Shown here: one piece after another, positions 26,071-34,220 of the stretch | How the letters are laid out: every line of letters begins with the position of its first letter | Numbering within the stretch: the stretch's first letter is position 1 | DNA from: Shouchella miscanthi | Lineage (GTDB): Bacteria; Bacillota; Bacilli; Bacillales; Bacillaceae_D | Direction: 5' to 3' | Assembly: GCF_007725405.1 (NCBI RefSeq) | Contig: NZ_CP042163.1 | Span: forward strand, 310,001 to 374,000 | Length of the DNA: 64,000 bases | Made by a program: the position numbers and the translations under genes | Notes under the pieces: model-generated | What the model saw: the letters and a program-made list of their open reading frames with translations, nothing else | The model's database searches: none | Told to the model about the DNA's origin: nothing

Positions 26071-27246
26071 TTATTTAAATCCAGAATGAGAAGGAACCTC
26101 GGATCTAAATGAGACAGTTACTACGATAAACGATAGCACTAAAGCAAAACCAGCTAAAAGAAAAGAAAATTGGAAATGTATGAACTCAATAAATATACCG
26201 GCAACAGAAGGTCCTATAATTTGCCCGAAAGCGTAAATCACGGTTAATCCACTCACGAGATTTTTACTACCTTTAAATTGCTTACTTATACTCATAGTAA
26301 GAGTTATAATTCCTAAAAATGTTGCTCCAAAAAGGAATGCTGAAACGATTATTAAAAGTAAATGTTGTGATAACACTGGTATGAAGACTGATAGGATTTG
26401 AATAAAGTATGCGTATTTTAATGCTCTTGAATCTGATATTTTCTTTCCAAGCCAAGACCAGATGATACAGGATGGAATCGCTCCTAGACCTACAACTGCC
26501 CATACATAAGAGGCTTCTAAAGAAAAGCTATTGTGCGTCAGTAGCCCAGTAATGAAAGTGGCATAGATAATGTATCCAAACCCTTCAAACAAATAGGATA
26601 AATAAAGGGCAGTCTTTTTTTTCTTCCCTTGATACTTATACTGAGGCTGTACTGAAAAGGTCATCTGTGTCTTATTGTGTGCCATCTTTTTCACTATGAG
26701 TGTGATGACAACTGTCAAAAGTAGACTAATGAAGCCAAAGAATAGCCAAGTAAATGACCAGTTAACAGAATTGGTGGTGAAAGGTGTAAAGGTTCCAGTT
26801 AACAAAATGCCAAAACCGACACCACTATATAAATAGCCAGCGTATTGAGTTTTGTTTTGTTGAACTAAACGGCCTAAAACAAGATTGGTGGCTAATACGA
26901 AAATGAAACCGCTACTAATACCTGATAAAAATCTAAGCAAAATCCACATGAAATGGTCATCAAATAGTCCCATTAGTACGGTTGTTAGGGCATTTATAAA
27001 TAATAAAAGAATGACTGCTTTACTTGTAGGCTGGACTTTTCTGGATACAAATGCTCCTATAAAATATCCAATATAGTTCCAAGTTGCTAACATTCCTAAT
27101 GCTGAAAAAGATTGGCTTGTGTCAACCTCCATATAAGGAAGTATCGGGGTATAGAGAAATCGTCCAATACCAATGACGATAGTAAGGCTAAAAAAACCAA
27201 TAACGATTAAACGAAGGGTTTCTCTGTTATTCAAATGTGTCCCCAC
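26071..27246 (-). CDS. MFS transporter, YbfB/YjiJ family
   Basis: 391-residue, twelve-helix major facilitator permease. The N-terminal helix LIVIGFFSLTIVIGIGRFLYTPILPYM and the loop GMLATWNYIGYFIGAFVSRK are typical of the YbfB/YjiJ branch, whose substrates are unknown (candidates are drugs or small metabolites). It is divergently transcribed from a LysR-type regulator across about 106 bases, the usual arrangement for regulator and target. ATG 27246 follows GGTGGGGAC closely, so the ribosome site is only moderate. Confidence 0.85.
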   Translation of the reverse strand: MGTHLNNRETLRLIVIGFFSLTIVIGIGRFLYTPILPYMEVDTSQSFSALGMLATWNYIGYFIGAFVSRKVQPTSKAVILLLFINALTTVLMGLFDDHFMWILLRFLSGISSGFIFVLATNLVLGRLVQQNKTQYAGYLYSGVGFGILLTGTFTPFTTNSVNWSFTWLFFGFISLLLTVVITLIVKKMAHNKTQMTFSVQPQYKYQGKKKKTALYLSYLFEGFGYIIYATFITGLLTHNSFSLEASYVWAVVGLGAIPSCIIWSWLGKKISDSRALKYAYFIQILSVFIPVLSQHLLLIIVSAFLFGATFLGIITLTMSISKQFKGSKNLVSGLTVIYAFGQIIGPSVAGIFIEFIHFQFSFLLAGFALVLSFIVVTVSFRSEVPSHSGFK

Positions 27247-27352
27247 CTATCAAAACGTTTTATTGCTTCAGTTTACTCTACTTGTGGTATCATTAATAAT
27301 GTTTTTATTTCATATTAGAGTTCAAAAAAAATGATAAGAGAGGGGTCATGAG

Positions 27353-28216
27353 TTGAGAATTGATGATTTAAGAACATTTGTTGAAGTATCAAAGCATAGT
27401 AGTATGTCGAAAGCTGCTGAAGTTTTTAATGTCGGTCAATCAAATGTCACAATGAAAATGAAACGGTTGGAAGCGTATTATCAGTCTAATCTTTTCGTGC
27501 GTACCCCTCACGGTGTAAGACTTACGAACGAAGGTAAAGTTTTGTATGAACGAACGGTTACGATGTTGCATTACTGGGAACAAACAAATGAAATGATGAG
27601 CAAGAAAGAAGTGTTTAAAGAATTATTTATTGGGTCAATGGAAACGACAGCAGCCATAAGGCTTCCATCTCTTTTAGCGGAGGTCTATCGTATGTATCCT
27701 AATGTAATGATCAACTTGGAAACAGGAACGACGGAACAGGTTTTAAACAAATTAATGAGTTATGAAATAGACGCTGGATTTATCGCAGGGCCAGTTAAAC
27801 AGTCAGGCGTTAAAGGTTTTCCATTCTTCAAAGAAGAAATGGTTTTACTTACATCAAAGGATTTAGGGGAGAGGCTTGATTCTACTTTTATACAGTTAGA
27901 AGGTCAGAATATGCTCACCTTTAAGACAGGGTGTTCCTATCGACGGTTGTTAGAAACATTCTTATATGACCATGCGCTTACTACTACTCGGAAAATGGAA
28001 TTCGGATCAATTGAGGCCATCATTGGTTGTGTGAAAAATGGAATGGGTATTTCCATTTTGCCTTATTCTGTAGTGGAAAATCATAACAATGTTACTTTAA
28101 CGGCCTTACCTTCAAAATATAGTATGGTTGAGACATATTTTGTCTATCGAGAAAATGAATGGCTGTCACTATATGATGTGATTGAGAATTTCGGAAAAAA
28201 TGATAAGGACGGTTGA
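27353..28216 (+). CDS. LysR-family transcriptional regulator
   Basis: 287-residue LysR-type regulator: N-terminal winged helix (MRIDDLRTFVEVSKHSSMSKAAEVFNVGQSNVTMKMKRLE, residues 1-40) and a periplasmic-binding-like effector domain (about 88-285). The start is TTG 27353 after AGAGAGGGG; an out-of-frame ATG five bases earlier ends at once (ATG-AGT-TGA). It probably controls the divergent MFS gene; the effector is unknown. Confidence 0.88.
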   Translation: MRIDDLRTFVEVSKHSSMSKAAEVFNVGQSNVTMKMKRLEAYYQSNLFVRTPHGVRLTNEGKVLYERTVTMLHYWEQTNEMMSKKEVFKELFIGSMETTAAIRLPSLLAEVYRMYPNVMINLETGTTEQVLNKLMSYEIDAGFIAGPVKQSGVKGFPFFKEEMVLLTSKDLGERLDSTFIQLEGQNMLTFKTGCSYRRLLETFLYDHALTTTRKMEFGSIEAIIGCVKNGMGISILPYSVVENHNNVTLTALPSKYSMVETYFVYRENEWLSLYDVIENFGKNDKDG

Positions 28217-28409
28217 TCAAAAAGTCCGTGCACAAAACAAAGAACGGTAATTTTCTAGTATAGAGTTTCAGTAGTGTGTGTAAACCGTGATTGATTTTTA
28301 AAGAAGAACGACTTATGAATGAATTAGTACCATTATTAATTGATCAAAAACAAGGAGAGTAGCGGTTTCATGTGGCTCCTTGACTTGACTCGATGGTTCA
28401 AGACTTAAT

Positions 28410-28445
28410 CAACAAGAGCTGATGCCTAAGCATCAGCTCTTGTTT
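28410..28445. terminator. Perfect hairpin downstream of ferredoxin gene
   Basis: Perfect 15-bp arms AACAAGAGCTGATGC / GCATCAGCTCTTGTT with loop CTAA. The plus side ends in TTTT and the minus side in TTGATT, so it can end the minus-strand ferredoxin transcript, though the T tails are short. Confidence 0.7.
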
Positions 28446-28451
28446 TGGGTG

Positions 28452-28784
28452 TCATTCCTCTGGTCGAGTACCAGGGTCCATTTGTTCGCTTGTTGCTGTT
28501 CGCAAAGGCTTCACTTTTAAATCTTTCTCAATACGAATTTGGCAGGATAGGCGTAAATGTTCGGCTGTAATCCCTTTTTTCTCTCGGGCAGCAGCTTCTA
28601 ATTCGCCAATTGGACCAGCATCACCGTCAACAATTTCACAGAGACACGTCGTACAGCGTGCTTTCCCGCCACAGCGGTGAAGGATATCAACGCCGTTATC
28701 CTCTAGAGCAAGAACAAGTTTCTTCCCTTGTTCCGCACGGAAGCTGTGATAGCCCTCAGCATGAATCATTGGCATCGTGTTCAT
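28452..28784 (-). CDS. 2Fe-2S ferredoxin
   Basis: 110-residue plant-type [2Fe-2S] ferredoxin, a small soluble electron carrier. Cluster ligands are Cys38, Cys44 and Cys47 (HRCGGKARCTTC; C-x5-C-x2-C rather than the plant C-x4-C) and Cys81 (RLSCQI); Cys49 is an extra cysteine next to the cluster. The start may be ATG 28784 or, with better spacing from AGAAGGG, ATG 28775. It stands alone; its redox partner is not evident nearby. Confidence 0.9.
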   Translation of the reverse strand: MNTMPMIHAEGYHSFRAEQGKKLVLALEDNGVDILHRCGGKARCTTCLCEIVDGDAGPIGELEAAAREKKGITAEHLRLSCQIRIEKDLKVKPLRTATSEQMDPGTRPEE

Positions 28785-28897
28785 TCCCTTCTACATACAG
28801 GCTCTTTATAAGTTTAGCATGAAAGTGAAGGAAGTAGAACGATGTTTCTAAGAGGAGAGAAGGCGTAGGTGTGTTGTGCTGCGTAACACAATAGGAT

Positions 28898-29143
28898 TTA
28901 GCTGTTTTCATAGTTGTATAAGAAAATGATGCTGGTGAACAGAACAAAGAGTGGCACAAAAAAGATGGGTAAAGAGCCAAGAATGGTATAAAAATCGGAA
29001 CGGAAAAGGAATAGTAGAGATAATAGAAGAGAAGTGATGCTCACTAATCAAAAGAAATAATGTGTGGAGGTAGTCCATTTTTTGACTAACAGGTAGATGG
29101 CCATGATGGCAAATCCACTTAACAAGTAGAGAAGACTGGTCAT
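28898..29143 (-). pseudogene. Small membrane protein gene split by an in-frame UGA
   Basis: An 82-codon frame that begins at ATG 29143, overlapping the previous stop (ATGA). It codes for one hydrophobic helix (MTSLLYLLSGFAIMAIYLLV) and KKWTTSTHYFF, then meets UGA at 29050-29048. The same frame stays open for 49 more strongly hydrophobic residues (SITSLLLSLLFLF, LPIFFVPLFVLFTSIIFLYNYENS) before TAA at 28898. Continued membrane-like coding after the stop suggests a recent nonsense mutation (for example from TGG) or a second small protein starting at the GTG 29044. Unknown family. Confidence 0.5.
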
Positions 29144-29328
29144 ATAATCGTTTCAGCATTCACAATGGCCCTTTCCCCTATATGTGCCATTACTTTAGTC
29201 CAGAAATAAAGAAATGGCAGAAAAACGAGTATATGTACACATGCTGTTTTTTTCTTGCCTAAATAGAGCAGAAGAATGGGACTTAATAAGAAGAGGCCAA
29301 TAAGGATGGTTGAAAATAGACTTTCCAA
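29140..29328 (-). CDS. Small membrane protein, 62 aa
   Basis: Hydrophobic two- or three-helix protein starting at TTG 29328, eight bases after the strong ribosome site AAGGAGG, which is the main evidence that this is a gene. Helices: STILIGLFLLSPILLLYLG and VHILVFLPFLYFWTKVMAH. No family recognised. It overlaps the following split membrane frame by four bases and follows the 62-aa soluble protein by 37 bases, so three tiny genes form one unit. Confidence 0.6.
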   Translation of the reverse strand: MESLFSTILIGLFLLSPILLLYLGKKKTACVHILVFLPFLYFWTKVMAHIGERAIVNAETII

Positions 29329-29365
29329 GTATAGGCCTCCTTATAGAGAAGTATGTATAGGCCGT

Positions 29366-29554
29366 TTATTCAAGGCCATAATGGACGAGTAGCTGTGTCT
29401 CGAGATGTTCTGCTTGTTCAAAAGGAAGTACGTTACGCTTTTTACGAACATATTCTTCAATAGCGCGCAAGTATGCAGATAATTCGCTTGTAGCGGTTGG
29501 CAAAAACTGTTGTGCACGTTCTTCAACTGCTTGTAAATCTTCTGCTGTATACAT
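29366..29554 (-). CDS. Small hypothetical protein, 62 aa
   Basis: Soluble, helical, acidic protein MYTAEDLQAVEERAQQFLPT... ending HLETQLLVHYGLE. The ATG 29554 follows GGAG by eight bases; an upstream GTG at 29563 is less likely. No family recognised. It heads the mini-operon of small proteins running to 28898 on the minus strand and is divergent from glutaminase. Confidence 0.6.
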   Translation of the reverse strand: MYTAEDLQAVEERAQQFLPTATSELSAYLRAIEEYVRKKRNVLPFEQAEHLETQLLVHYGLE

Positions 29555-29759
29555 GATCTTCACTCCTAAGAGATTTCTTATCTCTAGTTTATGGCAGAAG
29601 AGGTCCCATAACTAGTTAAGAGCTGTTAAAGATTACGTAAAACTGTCTTAACAGATTGAAAAGTAGCGGAGGAAAGGTCTTGGATGTTTCAAATCAAGCT
29701 TTTCGTGGGATAGCGGATAAAATAGGTGAAATGATATAGAGAAAGAGGGAGTGGTTGCG

Positions 29760-30689
29760 ATGCTGTGCCAATCGAATGATGAATTACAGTTATTAGTGAA
29801 TCAAGCAAGAGAGGTAATTGAGGATGGAAACGTAGCAGACTATATACCAGCACTTGCCAAAGCAGAACAGAACAAATTGTCTGTAGCATTATTCTATCCA
29901 GATGGGCGGCTCTATTCTGCAGGGGATACAAGTGAGAATTTTACTTTGCAAAGCATCTCAAAGGTGCTAGCCTTAGCCCTTGCGTTAATTGATCATGGAG
30001 AAGAGTATGTGTTCCAACGTGTCGGAAAAGAGCCGACAGGAGATCCGTTTAATTCAATTGCGAAGTTGGAAACAAATAAGCCGTCTAAACCGTTAAATCC
30101 GATGATCAATGCAGGCGCCCTTGCCGTTACTCATATGATAAAAGGAGAATCTGTTGGTCATCGTTTTGAACGGTTGCTTGAATTTATTCGTTGCTTATCA
30201 AGCAACGAGACCATATCGTACAATGAAGAAATTGCCAAATCTGAGTATGACACAGCGGATTTAAATCGCGCGCTTGCGTTCTTCATGAAACAGCATGATG
30301 TCATTACAGAAAACATTGAAGGCTTAATGGATCTTTATACGAAGCAATGCGCAATCGAAATGAATTGCAACGATTTAGCAAGAATCGGCTGTGTGTTGGC
30401 GATGGATGGACGTAACCCCGAAACAGATGAACAAATTATCCCTGTAGATGTCGCCCGTATTTGTAAAACGTTTATGGTGACATGTGGAATGTATAATGCA
30501 TCGGGGGAGTTTGCGATTAATGTCGGTATTCCAGCAAAAAGTGGAGTAGCAGGAGGGATTATGGGTTCAATTCCTAAAAAATGTGGCATTGGCATATTTG
30601 GTCCATCCTTAGATGATAAGGGAAATTCAATTGCGGGCATTCGGTTGTTAGAAATGATGTCCAGGCAATATTCGTTATCGATGTTTTAA
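29760..30689 (+). CDS. glsA: Glutaminase
   Basis: 309-residue glutaminase A, hydrolysing L-glutamine to glutamate and ammonia in the cytoplasm; the length equals that of B. subtilis YlaM. It belongs to the serine-dependent beta-lactamase-like fold: S65-x-x-K68 in TLQSISKVLAL, then NPMINAGALAV, the NDLARIGCVLAMDGRNP block and KSGVAGGIMGSIPKKCGIGIFGPSLD. ATG 29760 follows AGAGGGAG; the GTG at 29751 overlaps that site. Single gene closed by a terminator. Confidence 0.95.
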   Translation: MLCQSNDELQLLVNQAREVIEDGNVADYIPALAKAEQNKLSVALFYPDGRLYSAGDTSENFTLQSISKVLALALALIDHGEEYVFQRVGKEPTGDPFNSIAKLETNKPSKPLNPMINAGALAVTHMIKGESVGHRFERLLEFIRCLSSNETISYNEEIAKSEYDTADLNRALAFFMKQHDVITENIEGLMDLYTKQCAIEMNCNDLARIGCVLAMDGRNPETDEQIIPVDVARICKTFMVTCGMYNASGEFAINVGIPAKSGVAGGIMGSIPKKCGIGIFGPSLDDKGNSIAGIRLLEMMSRQYSLSMF

Positions 30690-30777
30690 GCCAAGAGGAG
30701 GGAGAATAGCTATAACGATAAGCAATATCGACATTAAGTCTAAGGCTTTTTAATTTTATATCGCTAAACCGGGAACA

Positions 30778-30816
30778 ATAAAAAACAAGAGAGACTCGTT
30801 CCTCTCTTGTTTTTTC
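30778..30816. terminator. Bidirectional terminator between glsA and the EamA gene
   Basis: Perfect 14-bp arms AAAAAACAAGAGAG / CTCTCTTGTTTTTT around ACTCGTTC, between two convergent genes. Confidence 0.92.
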
Positions 30817-30826
30817 CTTAATTAAT

Positions 30827-31713
30827 CTAACCTTTTTCATGATCCTTGTCTTTTAGCACTAGCATGACACCAACCAAAATGAATAAGCAACCTATCCAAA
30901 ATGTAATGGTGATCGTTTCCCCTAATAGGAACCATCCTAATAACGCTCCAACTACTGGTTGAAAGAAAAAGAAAATTCCTCCACTTGAAGCATTTAATAG
31001 GTGTAATCCGCGATTCCATAATAAAAACGCTATTGATGTCGAAATAACTCCTAAATATAAAAGACCACCGAGAATAACTGGGTCTTTAAAAACGTGGAAA
31101 TCTAGTTCATGTAGTGTAGGCAAAACAATTGGCGTTAGGACTACCACTGCTATTAGCGTAGCATATGTTGTTACAACTATTTGTGAGTAATGACTTGGTA
31201 ACAGTTTAATTAAGACTGACATTAGCGCCCATGTTAATGCTGCTAAGACTAATGTTAAACCACCAATCATACTAGAAAACTCAATACGATCTATCCCTAC
31301 AATAGTAATAACCCCTATAGTTGCTAACAAAACAGAAATTGCTTTTTTTACTGTTAATCGTTCCTTTAAAATGAGGCTAGCAAAAACAACCATAAAAGCT
31401 GGGGTTGTCGCAGTAATAATAGCGCCCATTTGAGGGTCGAGAGCATCGTACCTGTTTCTTGAGCGACAATCGAAATGACATATCCTATCACTGCAATCAA
31501 TAAAATAATAAGCAAGTGATTTTTTTTGATTCTCCATTTCTGTTTGGATATCAAGCCAATAATGACCAATGCCACAAGTGCGATGAGATATCTCAACCAT
31601 ACAAGCTCTAGTGGTGGAATGACGGCTACTAATAGTTTTACAACAACATACATTCCGCCCCAAATGCTTGATGCAAGTATAAGAAATAAAGAACCTGATA
31701 GTGATTTTTTCAT
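30827..31713 (-). pseudogene. EamA/DMT-family exporter, frameshifted
   Basis: Ten-helix drug/metabolite transporter read in two frames. The N-terminal half (MKKSLSGSLFLILASSIWGGMYVVVKLL... to VISIVAQETGTMLST) ends its good frame near 31440. The rest (PQMGAIITATTPAFMVVFASLILKERLTVKK ... KDKDHEKG) continues in the +1 frame. Adding one C to the CCC run at 31434-31436 would restore STPQMGAIITATTPAF, so a single-base deletion in a homopolymer explains it. It could be a true mutation or a sequencing error. The start ATG 31713 follows CGGAGGG. Upstream lies a leader-peptide region that can hide this ribosome site. The substrate is unknown. Confidence 0.8.
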
Positions 31714-31866
31714 TTTTTACCCTCCGAATAGTTTGACTCATTGATTTGAGCCTAACGGAGAGTGGTATTTCTCATTTGTATTCTCCCCATTAAGCCTTGG
31801 AGAATACAAATGGTACATCATTTTCAAAAAGCGGTTTATAAAACATGGAATTACCTCCTTTATTGA
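31711..31866 (-). promoter_or_regulatory. Candidate translational attenuator with two leader peptides upstream of the EamA exporter
   Basis: Reading the minus strand: AAGGAGG (31856-31850), then the leader ORF described separately. Its last codons form the 5' arm of a perfect 14-bp hairpin (31812-31799 with 31786-31773). The 3' arm contains a second ribosome site GGGGAG and start ATG (31775) of a mini-ORF MRNTTLR ending in TAG at 31752. Inside that mini-ORF CTCTCCG can pair (7 bp, one G-U) with CGGAGGG, the ribosome site of the exporter. A ribosome stalled on a leader would open one helix and expose the next site. This nested arrangement resembles erm, cat and tet(L) leaders. It is inferred from sequence only. 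Confidence 0.55.
31790..31846 (-). CDS. Leader peptide, 18 aa (MFYKPLFENDVPFVFSKA)
   Basis: ATG 31846 follows AAGGAGG by seven bases, a strong ribosome site for an 18-codon frame. Codons 12-16 (CCA-TTT-GTA-TTC-TCC) are the 5' arm of a 14-bp hairpin, and the stop lies in the loop, a geometry typical of regulatory leader peptides of antibiotic-resistance genes. I do not recognise the peptide. Confidence 0.5.
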   Translation of the reverse strand: MFYKPLFENDVPFVFSKA

Positions 31867-31949
31867 ATACTGCCACCATAACACAGAATGTTAGTAAGAT
31901 TATTAATAAAATATGCCTTTATCTTTTCGATATTCGCTTGAAGAGAAAA

Positions 31950-32129
31950 ACCTTTGGGGCTTTAATAGGTGGAATGCTAGGGGAGATGTTTGCAACAGAA
32001 ATACCCATTCTCATCTGTGGGGTTTCCATGATGCTATTTAGCCTTTCTTGGTTAAGTAGTTCTGCATTGCGTAAACTTCCAAGTATAGACCACGTTAAGC
32101 TTTTCCAAGAATCGAACGTTCAAGCATAG
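31950..32129 (+). pseudogene. C-terminal remnant of an MFS transporter
   Basis: About 60 codons ending in a normal stop. TFGALIGGMLGEMFATEIPILICGVSMMLFSLSWL followed by SSALRKLPSID resembles the last two helices of a major facilitator permease. Upstream the frame continues back to 31845, but those residues are not MFS-like and have no ribosome site, and the other ten helices are missing. Debris of a deleted transporter; the truncation point is about 31950. Confidence 0.6.
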
Positions 32130-32227
32130 GCTTTATTCAGAAGTTGACAAATGGAACATGAGGACTTGTAGATGACAAAGTTTAGTTGAAGATTTGCGCT
32201 GCCCTTTACGTTTGTTTAAATAAAGCA

Positions 32228-32262
32228 GAGGACATTTCTAAATTGAAATGTCCTCTTAGTTG
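32228..32262. terminator. Hairpin downstream of the SDR gene
   Basis: Perfect 12-bp arms AGAGGACATTTC / GAAATGTCCTCT with loop TAAAT; T tails on both sides are weak. Nearest user is the minus-strand SDR, whose stop is at 32271. Confidence 0.6.
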
Positions 32263-32270
32263 TAGTTCTT

Positions 32271-33122
32271 TTAATTCTCTGGGTGTGGAATGGCTTTTTC
32301 AGCAGAACGACTTACCGTTTCCCAATCTTTCCATGTCTTTACTTTACTCAATTCATGTTCAATGGCTGCATCAAAGACGTGACTCCCTAAAATGAGTCTT
32401 AAAGGTGGCTTCTCGTTATGAATCAGTTTTAGTAATGCAGTGGCGGCTTCCTTAGGGTGGCTATCTTTACTTTCATCGTTTTGTGTTTCTAAAAATTCTC
32501 GAACAGGATTATATCCTTCATGTATAGTAGTGAACTGCATGTTTGTATATAAATTTGTCCAATATCCACCTGGCTCTACAATAGATACATGAACCCCAAA
32601 ATGAGAGACCTCTTGTGCTAATGCTTCACTAAAACCTTCTAATGCGAACTTACTTGCACTGTAGATTCCAGTCATTGGGCCAGCAAGAATGCCTCCTATA
32701 CTCGATATTTGTATAATGTGACCAGACTTTTGTCTTCTTAGGTGAGGTAAAACAGCTTGGCTAACCCAAACGGCACCATAAAAATTAGTTTCGATTTGTT
32801 GTTTAATGTCACCCTCAGTAAATTCTTCAACCATTCCCAATACCATGTTACCGGCATTGTTTACCACTACATCAAGTTTACCAAAATGATTAATGGCTTC
32901 TTCAACAACCTCAAAAACAGATACCCGTTCAGTGATATCCAACTTAACAGATTTAAAGGTAGTTTTATACCTTTTTTCCAATTCTGTTAATGGCGCTATA
33001 TTTCGAGCAACTCCGACTACTTTATCTCCTAAGCTAAGTGCTGCTTTCGTAAATTCAAGTCCTAATCCGCTACTTGCACCGGTGATAAACCAGACTCTTG
33101 GTGTTGATTTGGTTTGTTTCAT
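32271..33122 (-). CDS. Short-chain dehydrogenase/reductase
   Basis: 283-residue classical SDR. Cofactor motif TGASSGLG (residues 14-21), NNAG (about 90-93), catalytic Ser in QISSIGGI and YSASK (Tyr/Lys about 157-161). It is an NADP-preferring SDR of the type annotated as oxidoreductase or YusZ-like; the substrate is not predictable. ATG 33122 lies downstream of GAGGAGTG. Single gene. Confidence 0.9.
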   Translation of the reverse strand: MKQTKSTPRVWFITGASSGLGLEFTKAALSLGDKVVGVARNIAPLTELEKRYKTTFKSVKLDITERVSVFEVVEEAINHFGKLDVVVNNAGNMVLGMVEEFTEGDIKQQIETNFYGAVWVSQAVLPHLRRQKSGHIIQISSIGGILAGPMTGIYSASKFALEGFSEALAQEVSHFGVHVSIVEPGGYWTNLYTNMQFTTIHEGYNPVREFLETQNDESKDSHPKEAATALLKLIHNEKPPLRLILGSHVFDAAIEHELSKVKTWKDWETVSRSAEKAIPHPEN

Positions 33123-33537
33123 TATTCATTCACTCCTCATTTATTCCTTCATCTTCATCATAAAAAGAAATAGAACAGTGTCTCTAAGACGTTCATTTTA
33201 GAGGGGAGGAAAGTCAATGTATATAAAAAAGAGCATGGGGGATAGACCACCACACTCTTCAATAATCGATTTAGAGATATAAATGGACAGACAATTTCCG
33301 CTAAACTCTGAAATGTAATCCAGAGCCACTGAACTATAAAGTTAGCTGTTCAATGCGCGGATAATTACGATCATCTATAATCCCTCCTTCATTTAGTTGT
33401 TTCATAATAGCTTATAAAATCGTACTAGTCAAATCGATGATTAACTTGATCCATCTGTGTAAATGAGGGTAACAATAGGATATAATAAGCAAAAAACGAT
33501 CGTACACATGTATAGCCAAAGAAAGGGATGGATAGAA
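33123..33537. other. Intergenic stretch with one possible mini-ORF
   Basis: No ordinary gene. At 33217-33282 (plus) a 21-codon frame, MYIKKSMGDRPPHSSIIDLEI, follows a strong ribosome site AGGGGAGG; its middle contains a GAGCATGGGG/CCACCACACTC hairpin. It may be chance or a short leader. The rest is AT-rich without visible signals. Confidence 0.4.
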
Positions 33538-33996
33538 GTGAACGGTATTAAGCCAATAGATCAATTGAATCGTAATCGAGAAACTAAACTGCTACAAATA
33601 TGGGAATCTGGTGTTAACGAAACACACAGCTTTTTATCGTCTTCAGATATAGAACAAATTAGACCTGATGTTCTGTTAGGCATAAGAAGCGTAGAACATC
33701 TTCTTTGTTTTTATAAGAATAGTCAGGTTGTAGGTTTTATTGGTGTTGACAATAAAAAAATAGAGATGCTATTTATTGATTCCGCAGTAATGGGAGAAGG
33801 AATAGGAAAGAAATTGCTGTCTTATGCAGTTGAAACGTTACACGCTACAGTAGTAGACGTTAATGAACAAAATACCCATGCGGTTCAGTTTTATAAACAT
33901 ATGGGATTTAAACAAATTCATCGTTCTGAACACGATGATAGAGGAAGACCTTTTCCCATACTAACGATGAAAATGGCAAGCTCAATCATTAGCTAG
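33538..33996 (+). CDS. GNAT-family N-acetyltransferase
   Basis: 152-residue acetyl-CoA-dependent N-acetyltransferase. Acceptor part LLQIWESGVNETHSFLSSSDIEQI at the N-terminus, motif A LFIDSAVMGEGIGKKLLSYAVE with the acetyl-CoA loop (G-E-G-I-G-K), and the C-terminal VNEQNTHAVQFYKHMGFKQIHRSEHDDRGRPFPILTMK. GTG 33538 follows AAAGGGATGG; the longer frame from 33463 has no ribosome site and unlikely residues. The family often acetylates amino compounds or antibiotics; substrate unknown. Confidence 0.85.
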   Translation: MNGIKPIDQLNRNRETKLLQIWESGVNETHSFLSSSDIEQIRPDVLLGIRSVEHLLCFYKNSQVVGFIGVDNKKIEMLFIDSAVMGEGIGKKLLSYAVETLHATVVDVNEQNTHAVQFYKHMGFKQIHRSEHDDRGRPFPILTMKMASSIIS

Positions 33997-34220
33997 AGTC
34001 GTTTGTTCTATCCCTTCGAAATAGGTTTTATTTCAAAAAAACTTGTTAAACGAAGGCATTTTCTATTTAGTTATCGTATTTTGCATACACGAAAGTCTAA
34101 GTTAGTGTCTAGCTAAGACGTAGGAGGCTATTTTTAAAACACCTAATATTATGCAAATAGTTAGATAACGTTTAAACTAAGTAATAAGTTAAGTAAAACG
34201 TTAAGAAGGAGCTGAGGGAA

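Noticed and set aside
28317-28364. 15-codon frame MNELVPLLIDQKQGE
   Set aside because: No good ribosome site and nothing to support translation.
30827-31741. Single 304-aa protein starting at 31741
   Set aside because: Its first 95 residues are an out-of-frame reading of the exporter's N-terminal half; the transporter needs a frame correction near 31435.
31773-31812. The 14-bp inverted repeat as a Rho-independent terminator
   Set aside because: No T run on either strand; it overlaps leader codons and an RBS, which suits translational control better.
31845-31949. Start of a complete 94-aa plus-strand gene
   Set aside because: No ribosome site, non-MFS residues, and it is antisense to the leader peptide; only the 3' part is a permease remnant.
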